This document shows, piece by piece, positions 7,774 through 15,811 of a DNA stretch of 64,000 nucleotides. The DNA is taken from positions 248,001 to 312,000 of the forward strand of contig NZ_FSRK01000002.1 in the NCBI RefSeq assembly GCF_900141765.1. The letters run 5' to 3'. Positions within the stretch are counted from its first letter, which is position 1. The number at the start of each line of letters is the position of its first letter. The DNA comes from Epilithonimonas zeae (GTDB lineage: Bacteria > Bacteroidota > Bacteroidia > Flavobacteriales > Weeksellaceae). The position numbers were made by a program, and so were the translations under genes. Below the pieces are notes generated by a model. The model worked only from the letters and a program-made list of their open reading frames with translations. It did no database searches and had not been told where the DNA came from.

Positions 7774-10065
7774 TTACTTTTTGATTATTTTTTTGCTTAC
7801 GATGCTGTTGTCAGAAGTTACGATTCTAAGAACATAAACGCCGTTTGGAAGCTTAGAAACATTCATTTCATTGCTCTTAGTTTCTAATAATTTTTTGCCA
7901 TCCATATTGTAAAGTGCAACAGATTTAAGGTTCTTGTTATCGATGTGAACAATATCTACAACAGGGTTCGGATAAACCAGAACTTTGGCTTTTTCACCGG
8001 AAACTTCGCCGGTTGCTAAAATGTCGAGATTCAGACTATAACCTAGCAATCCTAAGTCAGCCGATGCAATGTAGATGTAGGCGTTTTTATCCGAGAAATC
8101 TATCGTCACAGAACTAGTTTCTGAGTACAAAAGGTCTTTTCTGTCGACACTTTCCCAATTGGCGCCGTTATCCACAGAATAATAAACATTGAATTGAGTG
8201 AATTGAGAAGTATAAGTTGTTGCAATCAGCACTCCGGAATTGATATCAGAATAAGCTACTTTGTTCGCTACAAATTCTCCAGTTAGAGTCCAGGTTACAC
8301 CTTTGTCGTTCGAAACATAAACACCGCTAGAAGTTCCTAACGCCAATTGATTGGCATTTTTGGGATTCTGAACGATATCAAAAACCGCAGCATATGAAGG
8401 GAAATCACTTCCTAAAGAAACCGGAGTCCAATCTGTTCCGCCGTTCGTTGTTTTATAAACTTCGGAACCAATCAGGATAAAGAATTCGTCTGAGATATTA
8501 TTCGGATGCAGAATCTTGTAAACACTTGCTTGTGCAGGCAAGGGAATATTAGTTGTTATAATATTATTTTGGTCGTTGAAATTGATTTTATCCAATTCGC
8601 CTTGTCCCCAGTTATCGAAAGTGGTATAGATTTGATTGTTGACCTGCGGGTCAGGAATAACATTGGTCAATCCGCTCGTAAACGTTTCGAAAATAGTATT
8701 GGAAGTTGCTCCAAAATCATTACTCATAGACAAAGTTGAACCCATAAATCCACCTTTGAAAGTATAGATTCTTCCTTCTGTTTTAGAATCAGAAATATAT
8801 GAAGGCGTATTATTGGTACTGAAAATATTAAGAGGCTCGATATTAAAAGCGTTTTCTGAGTTATCCGCTAAATTCCTATGGACAAAACCACTCTGAACGC
8901 TGTAGAACAAATGTTTCGCAGTGGAATTTTCAAACAGATTAACTCTTCCCGTAGAACTGTAAAAAGGCGTCTGAACCTGAGCCAAAGTTGCTCCGTTGTC
9001 TGTAGAAAACAAAGGTTTATAGTTCGCAGTAATAAACAACTCGCCTGCTTTGAAAGGATTGAAACTTGCTTTGATTCCGTAATAATAGCTGTCCAAATTA
9101 TCATAAGGATATTCTACACTTTGCCAAGTTGTACCACCGTCTTTTGTGGAAACGATCTCGTCTTCTTCCAAAACGATCACGTGATTGTTATCCAACGGAT
9201 TGAATTTGATATCGATAATGTTATTCAGGATGCCGTTGCTTCCCCAAGTGATATTCTTATCTTCCCACGTGTTTCCGCCGTCTGTAGAATGATGAAGTTT
9301 TTCCGGACTCATTCCGAAGCTGATTCCTGTCCCAGTGTAGATTTCGTTCGGGTTATTCGGATTGAATTCCAGCGTTGCGAGAACACTGCCCTCCAGTTTG
9401 GTTGTGAAAGTACCACCACCATCGTTGGAAATCATCAGTCCGCCGTAAACACCTTCGCTTCCATTTCCGTTGGCAATGTAGATCTTGCTTTTATCAGCTG
9501 GGTTGAAGGCTACATAACTCGTTATAATATTATGGTTATCATCTACAGAGTAATAAACTTCTTTCCAGTTTTCTCCGCCGTCAGTTGTTGTAAAAACCCG
9601 GTTTGCTGTTCCAAGACCATACGGAAACTGAGAGCTTACAATCAAAGTGTTTTTATCATTCTCAAAGAAATTATAAGCCGAAACAAAAGCACCTTCTGAG
9701 TAATTTGGCATTGAAAAAGTTTTGGTAATTGTTTTTGAAGGGATATCAAAAATATGCAATTCCCCAATTCCATCTTTCAAAGTCGAAAAAGACAAAAATG
9801 AACCGTCTTTGCTGATATTCAGTTTGGTAATGTTTCCATATTCTGTCGGCAGGGAATAGAAAACTTCCCAAGAAGTTCCATTGTTGTGGGAAACCAGAAT
9901 GTGATTGGTAATTGTTGTTGCATAGACAGTGTTTTGTTCTGTTATGCTATATGTAACTTCGAAGATTCTTCCGAATTCATTCTTACCCAAAACCTCAACT
10001 TGGGCATTCATTTTATTAGTGAAAAGTGCGAATAGTAATCCCGCAAAAAAAGTAATTTTCTTCAT
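7774..10065 (-). CDS. Secreted BNR/sortilin-like beta-propeller protein with T9SS sorting domain
   Basis: A protein of about 763 residues. It opens with a Sec signal (MKKITFFAGLLFALF, cleavage likely after MNA). The body repeats Asp-box-like units such as STDGGNTWED, STKDGGTTWQ, TTNGGTDWTP, SNDKGVTWTL and SVDNGANWES, as in sialidase/sortilin propellers. The last 75 residues (VLVYPNPVVDIVHI ... LPNGVYVLRI ... SKKIIKK) are a type A T9SS C-terminal sorting domain, so it should cross the outer membrane and be anchored or released. I chose this ATG because an upstream TTG option adds 14 residues before the signal peptide. The ligand or enzyme activity is unknown; catalytic sialidase residues were not identified. 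Confidence 0.9.
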   Translation of the reverse strand: MKKITFFAGLLFALFTNKMNAQVEVLGKNEFGRIFEVTYSITEQNTVYATTITNHILVSHNNGTSWEVFYSLPTEYGNITKLNISKDGSFLSFSTLKDGIGELHIFDIPSKTITKTFSMPNYSEGAFVSAYNFFENDKNTLIVSSQFPYGLGTANRVFTTTDGGENWKEVYYSVDDNHNIITSYVAFNPADKSKIYIANGNGSEGVYGGLMISNDGGGTFTTKLEGSVLATLEFNPNNPNEIYTGTGISFGMSPEKLHHSTDGGNTWEDKNITWGSNGILNNIIDIKFNPLDNNHVIVLEEDEIVSTKDGGTTWQSVEYPYDNLDSYYYGIKASFNPFKAGELFITANYKPLFSTDNGATLAQVQTPFYSSTGRVNLFENSTAKHLFYSVQSGFVHRNLADNSENAFNIEPLNIFSTNNTPSYISDSKTEGRIYTFKGGFMGSTLSMSNDFGATSNTIFETFTSGLTNVIPDPQVNNQIYTTFDNWGQGELDKINFNDQNNIITTNIPLPAQASVYKILHPNNISDEFFILIGSEVYKTTNGGTDWTPVSLGSDFPSYAAVFDIVQNPKNANQLALGTSSGVYVSNDKGVTWTLTGEFVANKVAYSDINSGVLIATTYTSQFTQFNVYYSVDNGANWESVDRKDLLYSETSSVTIDFSDKNAYIYIASADLGLLGYSLNLDILATGEVSGEKAKVLVYPNPVVDIVHIDNKNLKSVALYNMDGKKLLETKSNEMNVSKLPNGVYVLRIVTSDNSIVSKKIIKK

Positions 10066-10082
10066 ATATCTAATTTTATAAC

Positions 10083-10113
10083 CAAATGTTGTGATAAAAA
10101 TTAGCAATGCAAA
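10083..10113 (-). promoter_or_regulatory. Promoter of the T9SS-substrate gene
   Basis: On the minus strand TTTG, a 19-base spacer and AACATTTG match the Bacteroidota TTTG-N19-TAnnTTTG layout with one mismatch in the -7 box. The -7 box ends 17 bases before the chosen ATG. Confidence 0.45.
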
Positions 10114-10166
10114 AAAACTGAACGGAATTAATAGGACGATGCTTCAGAAATAAAGTGACATTTTTT

Positions 10167-11822
10167 TTAAATACTTGTAATATAGGTATATAGGTCTAAA
10201 TTTTCATCGCCGCCAATCTTCTTCGTAATCCGCTCTTTTCTCTTGCGACAAGCTTCTGGAGTGATGTTAAAAATCGTCGAAATCTCTTTTACCGAAAGAT
10301 TCATATAGACATACGAAAGGAATCTGATATCGTTTGAATTAAGGTCTGGATGAAGTTGTTTCAATCTGGAAAGAAAACCTTGATTCACTTCTTCGAAATG
10401 TACCAGAAAACTTTCTTCGTCGTGTGTTTGTTTCTGAAGAATTTTGAATTGCTTGATGATGCTACTGATATCAACATTGTTCAAATCATCCGACTCTCGG
10501 GAAAGCGTGTTGATGAGGTCGTCAATGAGTTCTATTTTCGTAGAGAGCTGTAAAGCTTTTGTTGTCAGTTTTCTGTTTTTAGCTTCGATTTCATTTTTGT
10601 ATTTTTCTTCTTCCAGTAGAGCCGAAACTTCTTTTTCTTTTAATTGATTTTCAAGGATTTCCTTATTCTTTTTCTCTTTTTCAAGTTCCAGTTTTGCAAT
10701 TTCTGCATTGTTCTGTTCGATGATTTTCTGCTGTTTATTTTTCAGAATACTGTTTCTGAGTGCCCAAAAAATAATTGCAATAATAAAAATCGCCAACAAA
10801 ATTCCTTTAATAAAATAAGAACGCTGGGTCGTCAGTTTCCCTTGACTTTCTGCCAAATCTTTTTGAGAATTCTGAAGTTCAAATTTAATTTTACTATTCT
10901 CGAAAAGTTGTCCATTTTTAATCCGATTCACCGAATCTTTCACTGCCATTATCGAATCTTTGTAAGCAACTGCGCGGTCAATATTATTCGCTTTTTGGTA
11001 AAGTTTGCTGAATCTCTCGAAAAGATTTTCTTTAAAATCATAATTCAGATTACTTTTCTCGGCTAATTCCAGATAATGAAAAGATTTAGGCAGATCATTT
11101 TTATGCTCTGCAATCACAGAAAGATTGTATAATACCTGGGTTTTGTATTCAGAATATTCTACACCGGTCAGTTTTGGTAAAAGTTCATTAGCAATTCTTG
11201 TGGCTTCATCGTATTTTTCCAGATTCACCAATGTTTCCATCTCGGTAGACTTTGCGAGCAGATGATAAGGTGAATTTAATGTCAATTTCAAAGCTTCATC
11301 AATATATTTTTTTGCCGTTTTGTAATCGCCTTTTTCGTTGTAAACAATGGTCAGGTTAATAGCGTATAAACCTTTGGAAGTGTTGTTGTTAACTTTTCCC
11401 GCGAGTTCGTAGGCTTTGGAAAAATATTCTTTGGCTTTATCGATTTTGTTGTCCCGGGAATAGAGAATTGCAATGTTATTGAGAACAGTCATTTCTGATT
11501 TCTCGTCCAGATGAGCAACGGCAATTTTGTAAGCATCAAGGTAATTATTGAGTGCTTCGCCATAATCCAATCGCATATAATAATTCGCACCGATGTTGTT
11601 TGTTGCAAGGAATTCTTCGCGGTACCATTTGTTATCCTGAGCAATTTTTCGGGTTTTGGTAAGGATTTGCAGAGATTTGGTAAAATCCTTTTTGTTCATC
11701 GCTTCTACGCCTTCAATAATCATTTTTTCACAATCCTTTGGCGTAATTGCAAAAGCTTGAAAAGGCAGAAACAAAAGGAAAAATATATAAATTAAACTTT
11801 TATAAAAAGTATGTGGAATCAT
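10167..11822 (-). CDS. TPR sensor-type regulator with membrane anchor and HTH domain
   Basis: A 551-residue protein. A signal peptide (LIYIFFLLFLPFQAFA) is followed by five or more tetratricopeptide repeats to about residue 290, a transmembrane helix (GILLAIFIIAIIFWALR, near residue 340), a long coiled coil rich in Glu and Lys, and a C-terminal LuxR-like helix-turn-helix (FLSYVYMNLSVKEISTIFNI, then ACRKRKERITKKIG). The order implies periplasmic TPRs, one membrane pass and a cytoplasmic DNA-binding end, a layout frequent in Bacteroidota. It lies downstream of and in the same direction as no other regulator; the T9SS substrate gene is next along the strand and could be a target, which is inference. 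Confidence 0.85.
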   Translation of the reverse strand: MIPHTFYKSLIYIFFLLFLPFQAFAITPKDCEKMIIEGVEAMNKKDFTKSLQILTKTRKIAQDNKWYREEFLATNNIGANYYMRLDYGEALNNYLDAYKIAVAHLDEKSEMTVLNNIAILYSRDNKIDKAKEYFSKAYELAGKVNNNTSKGLYAINLTIVYNEKGDYKTAKKYIDEALKLTLNSPYHLLAKSTEMETLVNLEKYDEATRIANELLPKLTGVEYSEYKTQVLYNLSVIAEHKNDLPKSFHYLELAEKSNLNYDFKENLFERFSKLYQKANNIDRAVAYKDSIMAVKDSVNRIKNGQLFENSKIKFELQNSQKDLAESQGKLTTQRSYFIKGILLAIFIIAIIFWALRNSILKNKQQKIIEQNNAEIAKLELEKEKKNKEILENQLKEKEVSALLEEEKYKNEIEAKNRKLTTKALQLSTKIELIDDLINTLSRESDDLNNVDISSIIKQFKILQKQTHDEESFLVHFEEVNQGFLSRLKQLHPDLNSNDIRFLSYVYMNLSVKEISTIFNITPEACRKRKERITKKIGGDENLDLYTYITSI

Positions 11823-11900
11823 TTAAAAATTCGGATAAAATCTAAGTAAAGATATAAAGATTTTAGTTTATTTTTCCTGAATTCTGAAAATGTCAGTGAA

Positions 11901-11953
11901 ACCACAAAAGGCACAAAAGAAATTAGTGGAAAATCTTTTGTGCCTTTCGTGGT
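11901..11953. repeat. Long imperfect palindrome, ACCACAAAAGGCACAAAAGA type
   Basis: Two 20-base arms, ACCACAAAAGGCACAAAAGA and its near-complement TCTTTTGTGCCTTTCGTGGT, flank a 13-base loop with a single mismatch. It lies in the 256-base divergent gap between the TPR-HTH gene and pyrD. Half-copies of the same arm occur near 57371 and 57455. No T-run follows, so it is not a classical terminator. Confidence 0.7.
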
Positions 11954-12034
11954 AAAAATTTCAAAGAATTCCCACAGTCTTAAACACAACATTATCCATT
12001 ATGCTTCTGTATTTAACTTTTTAAGCAATTTTAA

Positions 12035-12063
12035 TTGATTATCCTCACAAAAACGTAAATTTG
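12035..12063 (+). promoter_or_regulatory. Promoter of pyrD
   Basis: TTG, an 18-base spacer and TAAATTTG match the -33/-7 pattern. The -7 box ends 15 bases before the ATG. Confidence 0.5.
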
Positions 12064-12078
12064 TAAAACTTTTCTCCG

Positions 12079-13086
12079 ATGTACAAAAGCCTAATTCGTC
12101 CGATTCTTTTCAAATTCGACCCAGAAGAAGTTCATCATTTTACATTTTCTATTCTGAAGAATTTTGGATTTCTTGCCAAATTATTTTTACCAAAACCAAT
12201 TGAAGATAAACGTCTGGAACGTGAGGTTTTCGGGCTGAAATTCAAAAATCCAGTTGGATTAGCGGCGGGTTTTGATAAAGACGCCAAACTCTTCAATGAA
12301 TTGTCCGACCTCGGATTTGGCTTCATAGAAATTGGAACTTTGACTCCGAAAGCTCAAGCTGGAAATGATAAAAAAAGGTTATTCCGATTGAAGGAAGATT
12401 CTGCAATTATCAACCGAATGGGTTTCAATAATGGCGGTGTTGATGAAGCCATCGAACGTTTAAAGAAAAACAAAAATGTTCTCATTGGCGGAAACATCGG
12501 AAAGAATAAAGTGACGCCAAACGAAGAAGCCGTCAACGATTACAAAATCTGTTTCGAGAAATTACTTCCTTACGTTGATTATTTCGTAGTAAATGTCAGT
12601 TCGCCAAACACACCAAATCTCCGTGAACTTCAGGACAAAAAACCGTTGACAGAATTATTGTCAACGCTTCAAAACCTCAATCTTGCAAAGCCAAAACAAA
12701 AACCAATTCTTCTGAAAATCGCACCAGATTTGACAGACGAGCAACTTTTGGATATTATTGATATCATTAATGAAACTCAGATTGCAGGCGTCATTGCTAC
12801 GAACACGACTTTGTCAAGAGAAAATTTGATTTCAGAAAATAAATCAGAAATGGGTGGATTGTCCGGAAAACCTTTAACAAAACGTTCGACAGAAGTTATT
12901 AGATTTTTATCAGAAAAAAGTGGAAAAGCATTCCCTATCATCGGCGTTGGCGGAATTCATACTGCGCAGGATGCAATCGAAAAACTAGAAGCTGGAGCGA
13001 GTCTTGTTCAGCTTTATACAGGATTTATCTACGAAGGTCCGGAATTGATTAATGAAATCAATAAAGCGATTCTTCTAGGAGAATAA
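12079..13086 (+). CDS. pyrD: Dihydroorotate dehydrogenase (quinone), class 2
   Basis: A 335-residue FMN enzyme that oxidises dihydroorotate to orotate in pyrimidine synthesis, passing electrons to membrane quinone. The N-terminal amphipathic segment ([20 protein letters not shown]) is the membrane-associating helix of class 2 enzymes. Then come [35 protein letters not shown] and [14 protein letters not shown], where the catalytic base Ser of class 2 lies. The FMN phosphate site is [11 protein letters not shown] followed by [15 protein letters not shown]. It has its own promoter and no pyrimidine-pathway neighbour in the window. Confidence 0.96.
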   Translation: MYKSLIRPILFKFDPEEVHHFTFSILKNFGFLAKLFLPKPIEDKRLEREVFGLKFKNPVGLAAGFDKDAKLFNELSDLGFGFIEIGTLTPKAQAGNDKKRLFRLKEDSAIINRMGFNNGGVDEAIERLKKNKNVLIGGNIGKNKVTPNEEAVNDYKICFEKLLPYVDYFVVNVSSPNTPNLRELQDKKPLTELLSTLQNLNLAKPKQKPILLKIAPDLTDEQLLDIIDIINETQIAGVIATNTTLSRENLISENKSEMGGLSGKPLTKRSTEVIRFLSEKSGKAFPIIGVGGIHTAQDAIEKLEAGASLVQLYTGFIYEGPELINEINKAILLGE

Positions 13087-13199
13087 GCCGGTTTATTTGG
13101 TTGATTTCTGAGAACGGAATAAATTATTTTGCTGACAATGTAACAAAGTATGCGTTATAATTGTTTTAAAATAAAACAACCTTTCAAAGACTAATTCCT

Positions 13200-15521
13200 A
13201 TGAAAAAAAGCATTTTATTTTTTCTTGTTTTCATCTCAACTCTCATTTTCGCTCAGCAAAATCTTAGGATTAATGGGAAAATCATTAATTCTGATAAAGA
13301 GAAAAGCACTTTTCCTATTGTTGTTTATCTTTTGGATAATGAGAATCAATTAATTAAATCTACAGTCGCCCAGGATTCGAAGTTTGAATTTGACCAATTG
13401 AAATCCGGAAATTATCATCTTCAGTTGTCATCAGATGAAACCATTCAGAATGAAAAGCCATTTTATCTGGAAAAAAATCTGGAGCTTTCAATTGCTTTTG
13501 AACCAAAAAGTCAAAAAATTGATGAGGTGACAATCACTGCAAAGAAAAAGATTTTCAAAGTTGAAAATGGGAATATCACGCTGGATGTCGCCAATTCTCC
13601 ACTGAATACATTGCCAACTTCAACGGAATTATTATCAAAATTACCTTTTGTAATGATGGATGCAAACGGCGAAGGATTATCGTTTGTTGGAAAAGGAACG
13701 CCTTTGCTTTATGTTGACAATCAGAGAGTGGATTTTGCGACATTAACTGCAATTTCTGTAGATGATATCAAGTCGGTGGAAGTTATTAGAAATCCATCTG
13801 TTAAATATGAATCGGAAGGAAAAGCGGTTATCAAAGTCAATCTTAAAAAGAGCAGAAAGGACGGTTCGCAGCTTAGTATCTCAGAAACGGCGACATTCCA
13901 AAAACGTTTTAGTAATTATCTTTCAGCCAATTTTCAGCAAAAGAAAAATAAAACCGAGTGGAAACTGAATGCTTCCTACAACCAAATTAACCATTGGGAA
14001 AGCAACGGTTTTGATTATTCGGTTCCGAGTAAAAATATTAGTTCAGATTATGTTATAAAATCGATTACGAAACGTCCGCAAACTATTTTTGGAGCGAGTT
14101 TGTATCAGGAACTGAATGATGATGGCGATTATTTGACATTGTCTGTTAACAGTAATTTCAGACCGGACAAAGGCGATAATAATACCAATACATTTTATTC
14201 TGAAAATGGTAATTCTGCGTTTATTAAAACACTCAATCAGCAAGACAGTAAACGGGCGACAATCAACTCTATCTTTAATTATAAGAAGAAATTAACAGAT
14301 TGGGATGCTGAGATTTTGACTGGATTTCAGTTCAAACGAGAGAGTAAAAATGTAGATTATAGTTTTTTCAACGATACCAATAATTCGGGTTATGAGTTCA
14401 ATCAATTTCGCGTTCAGCAATATTCTGGAAATGTGTATTCAGGAAGAGTGGATATCGAAAAAAAATTGAGTGAAAATTACAGTTTGGAATTGGGTGGAAG
14501 TTACACGAAAGCTGAAACCAAAAATGATAATAAAACAACTTATCAGAACAACCAAAATCCGGAATTTTATCTGTATCAATTCAAGGAAGCAAATCTTGCG
14601 GGTTACACAAATCTCGCTTTTAATGCAGACAAATGGAATGTCAACGGCGGTTTAAGAACGGAATCTACCAATGCAGAAGGTTTTGATGAAATTGAAAACC
14701 AGACTAAAATCAAGAGAAACTATTTGGATTGGTTTCCCAATGCAGAAATCGGTTTCAAGCAAAATGATAATTACGACTATACTCTGAATTTCAGGAAAAG
14801 CATTTCCCGTCCAAACTACGGAGATTTGTCTTCAGGTGGCTTATATGGAAGTCCGTATGTTGAATATCAAGGTAATCCAGACTTAGTTCCAACTTATACC
14901 AATACAATTTCTTTAACTGCCAATCTCAAGAAAATCTCGGTCAATGCAACTGCTTACAACAGCAAAAATCCTTTGGGTTATACCTTGGTTTATGATGATG
15001 ATAAGAATATTTCAAAATTTACAGCGGTTAATTTTGATAAAGAAATGGGTGTTTCTTTAGGCATTGATTCTCTTTTTCAAGGGAAAAAATGGAGTTCTCA
15101 AAACAGTCTGTCCGTTAATTATGATAAAATAGAGGATTCTTTAGCCATTCTGAAAAAATCCACGCCATATGTTTATTTTTCTACCAATAACACGGTTAAT
15201 GTTTGGAAGTATTTGTCAGTTCTGTTGGATGGTTCGTACATCACAAAACGTGTGGAAGGTCTGTACGAAAACAATGCAATGTGTCTGGTGAATCTGGGGA
15301 TGACATCTTCTATTTCCGATTTTGATTTTACCGTGCGTTACAACGATGTTTTCAATCAGATGAATTATATTCAGAAAATGACTTATAGCGGAATCAATTC
15401 AACTGGCACCTTTTTTGGAAATACACCAACGATATCTTTTGCGGCAAAATATAATTTTGGTAAATTGAAAAAGTCCAATTACAAAGAAAGTGCTGTAAAC
15501 GAAACTTCGAACAGGTTATAA
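13200..15521 (+). CDS. TonB-receptor-like outer membrane beta-barrel protein
   Basis: A 773-residue protein with a signal peptide (KKSILFFLVFISTLIFAQ), an N-terminal carboxypeptidase-regulatory-like beta domain (about residues 20-105), a plug-like region (LPTSTELLSKLPFVMMDANG ... VEVIRNPSVKYE) and a long barrel with alternating aromatic strands. This is the outer-membrane beta-barrel family often annotated as TonB-dependent receptor in Flavobacteriia. No TonB box was identified and no SusD partner follows, so the substrate is unknown. Translation continues with a DUF2007 gene 10 bases after its stop, probably co-transcribed. Confidence 0.85.
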   Translation: MKKSILFFLVFISTLIFAQQNLRINGKIINSDKEKSTFPIVVYLLDNENQLIKSTVAQDSKFEFDQLKSGNYHLQLSSDETIQNEKPFYLEKNLELSIAFEPKSQKIDEVTITAKKKIFKVENGNITLDVANSPLNTLPTSTELLSKLPFVMMDANGEGLSFVGKGTPLLYVDNQRVDFATLTAISVDDIKSVEVIRNPSVKYESEGKAVIKVNLKKSRKDGSQLSISETATFQKRFSNYLSANFQQKKNKTEWKLNASYNQINHWESNGFDYSVPSKNISSDYVIKSITKRPQTIFGASLYQELNDDGDYLTLSVNSNFRPDKGDNNTNTFYSENGNSAFIKTLNQQDSKRATINSIFNYKKKLTDWDAEILTGFQFKRESKNVDYSFFNDTNNSGYEFNQFRVQQYSGNVYSGRVDIEKKLSENYSLELGGSYTKAETKNDNKTTYQNNQNPEFYLYQFKEANLAGYTNLAFNADKWNVNGGLRTESTNAEGFDEIENQTKIKRNYLDWFPNAEIGFKQNDNYDYTLNFRKSISRPNYGDLSSGGLYGSPYVEYQGNPDLVPTYTNTISLTANLKKISVNATAYNSKNPLGYTLVYDDDKNISKFTAVNFDKEMGVSLGIDSLFQGKKWSSQNSLSVNYDKIEDSLAILKKSTPYVYFSTNNTVNVWKYLSVLLDGSYITKRVEGLYENNAMCLVNLGMTSSISDFDFTVRYNDVFNQMNYIQKMTYSGINSTGTFFGNTPTISFAAKYNFGKLKKSNYKESAVNETSNRL

Positions 15522-15531
15522 TAAATTAATT

Positions 15532-15759
15532 ATGGAATTAATTACACTCAAGATTTTTAATACAGAAATCGAAGCAGAAATGCTCAAAGTTTACTTAGAA
15601 ACCAATGGCATTGAAGCTTATGTCTTCGGAAATATTATGGCAAATACTTTCAATCTGTTTAATAATACAAACGAAGGTGTCCAACTGAAGGTTGTTGAAA
15701 ATGATTTCGAAAAGGCAAGTGAATTAGTCGTCGAATTTTATAACAAAGACAATCAATAA
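15532..15759 (+). CDS. DUF2007 small signal-transducing-like protein
   Basis: A 75-residue protein, MELITLKIFNTEIEAEMLKV onward, with the DUF2007 pattern: a beta strand, a helix that begins EIEAEMLKVYLETNGIEAYV, and a second strand with VQLKVVENDFEKASELV. The fold is ferredoxin-like and cytoplasmic; the family has no settled function. It follows the barrel gene by 10 bases and ends just before a terminator, so the two form a short operon. Confidence 0.85.
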   Translation: MELITLKIFNTEIEAEMLKVYLETNGIEAYVFGNIMANTFNLFNNTNEGVQLKVVENDFEKASELVVEFYNKDNQ

Positions 15760-15763
15760 AAAC

Positions 15764-15791
15764 AAAACCTCGCCAAATCTGACGAGGTTTT
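15764..15791. terminator. Bidirectional terminator
   Basis: AAAACCTCG and CGAGGTTTT make a perfect stem with T-runs outside, between the convergent DUF2007 and TonB-receptor genes. Confidence 0.75.
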
Positions 15792-15811
15792 TTGATTCAT
15801 TTTTTAAAGTT

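Noticed and set aside
8878-9699. 273-residue plus-strand frame
   Set aside because: It lies entirely inside the secreted propeller gene on the other strand and reads as Ile/Phe/Cys-rich antisense without any domain.
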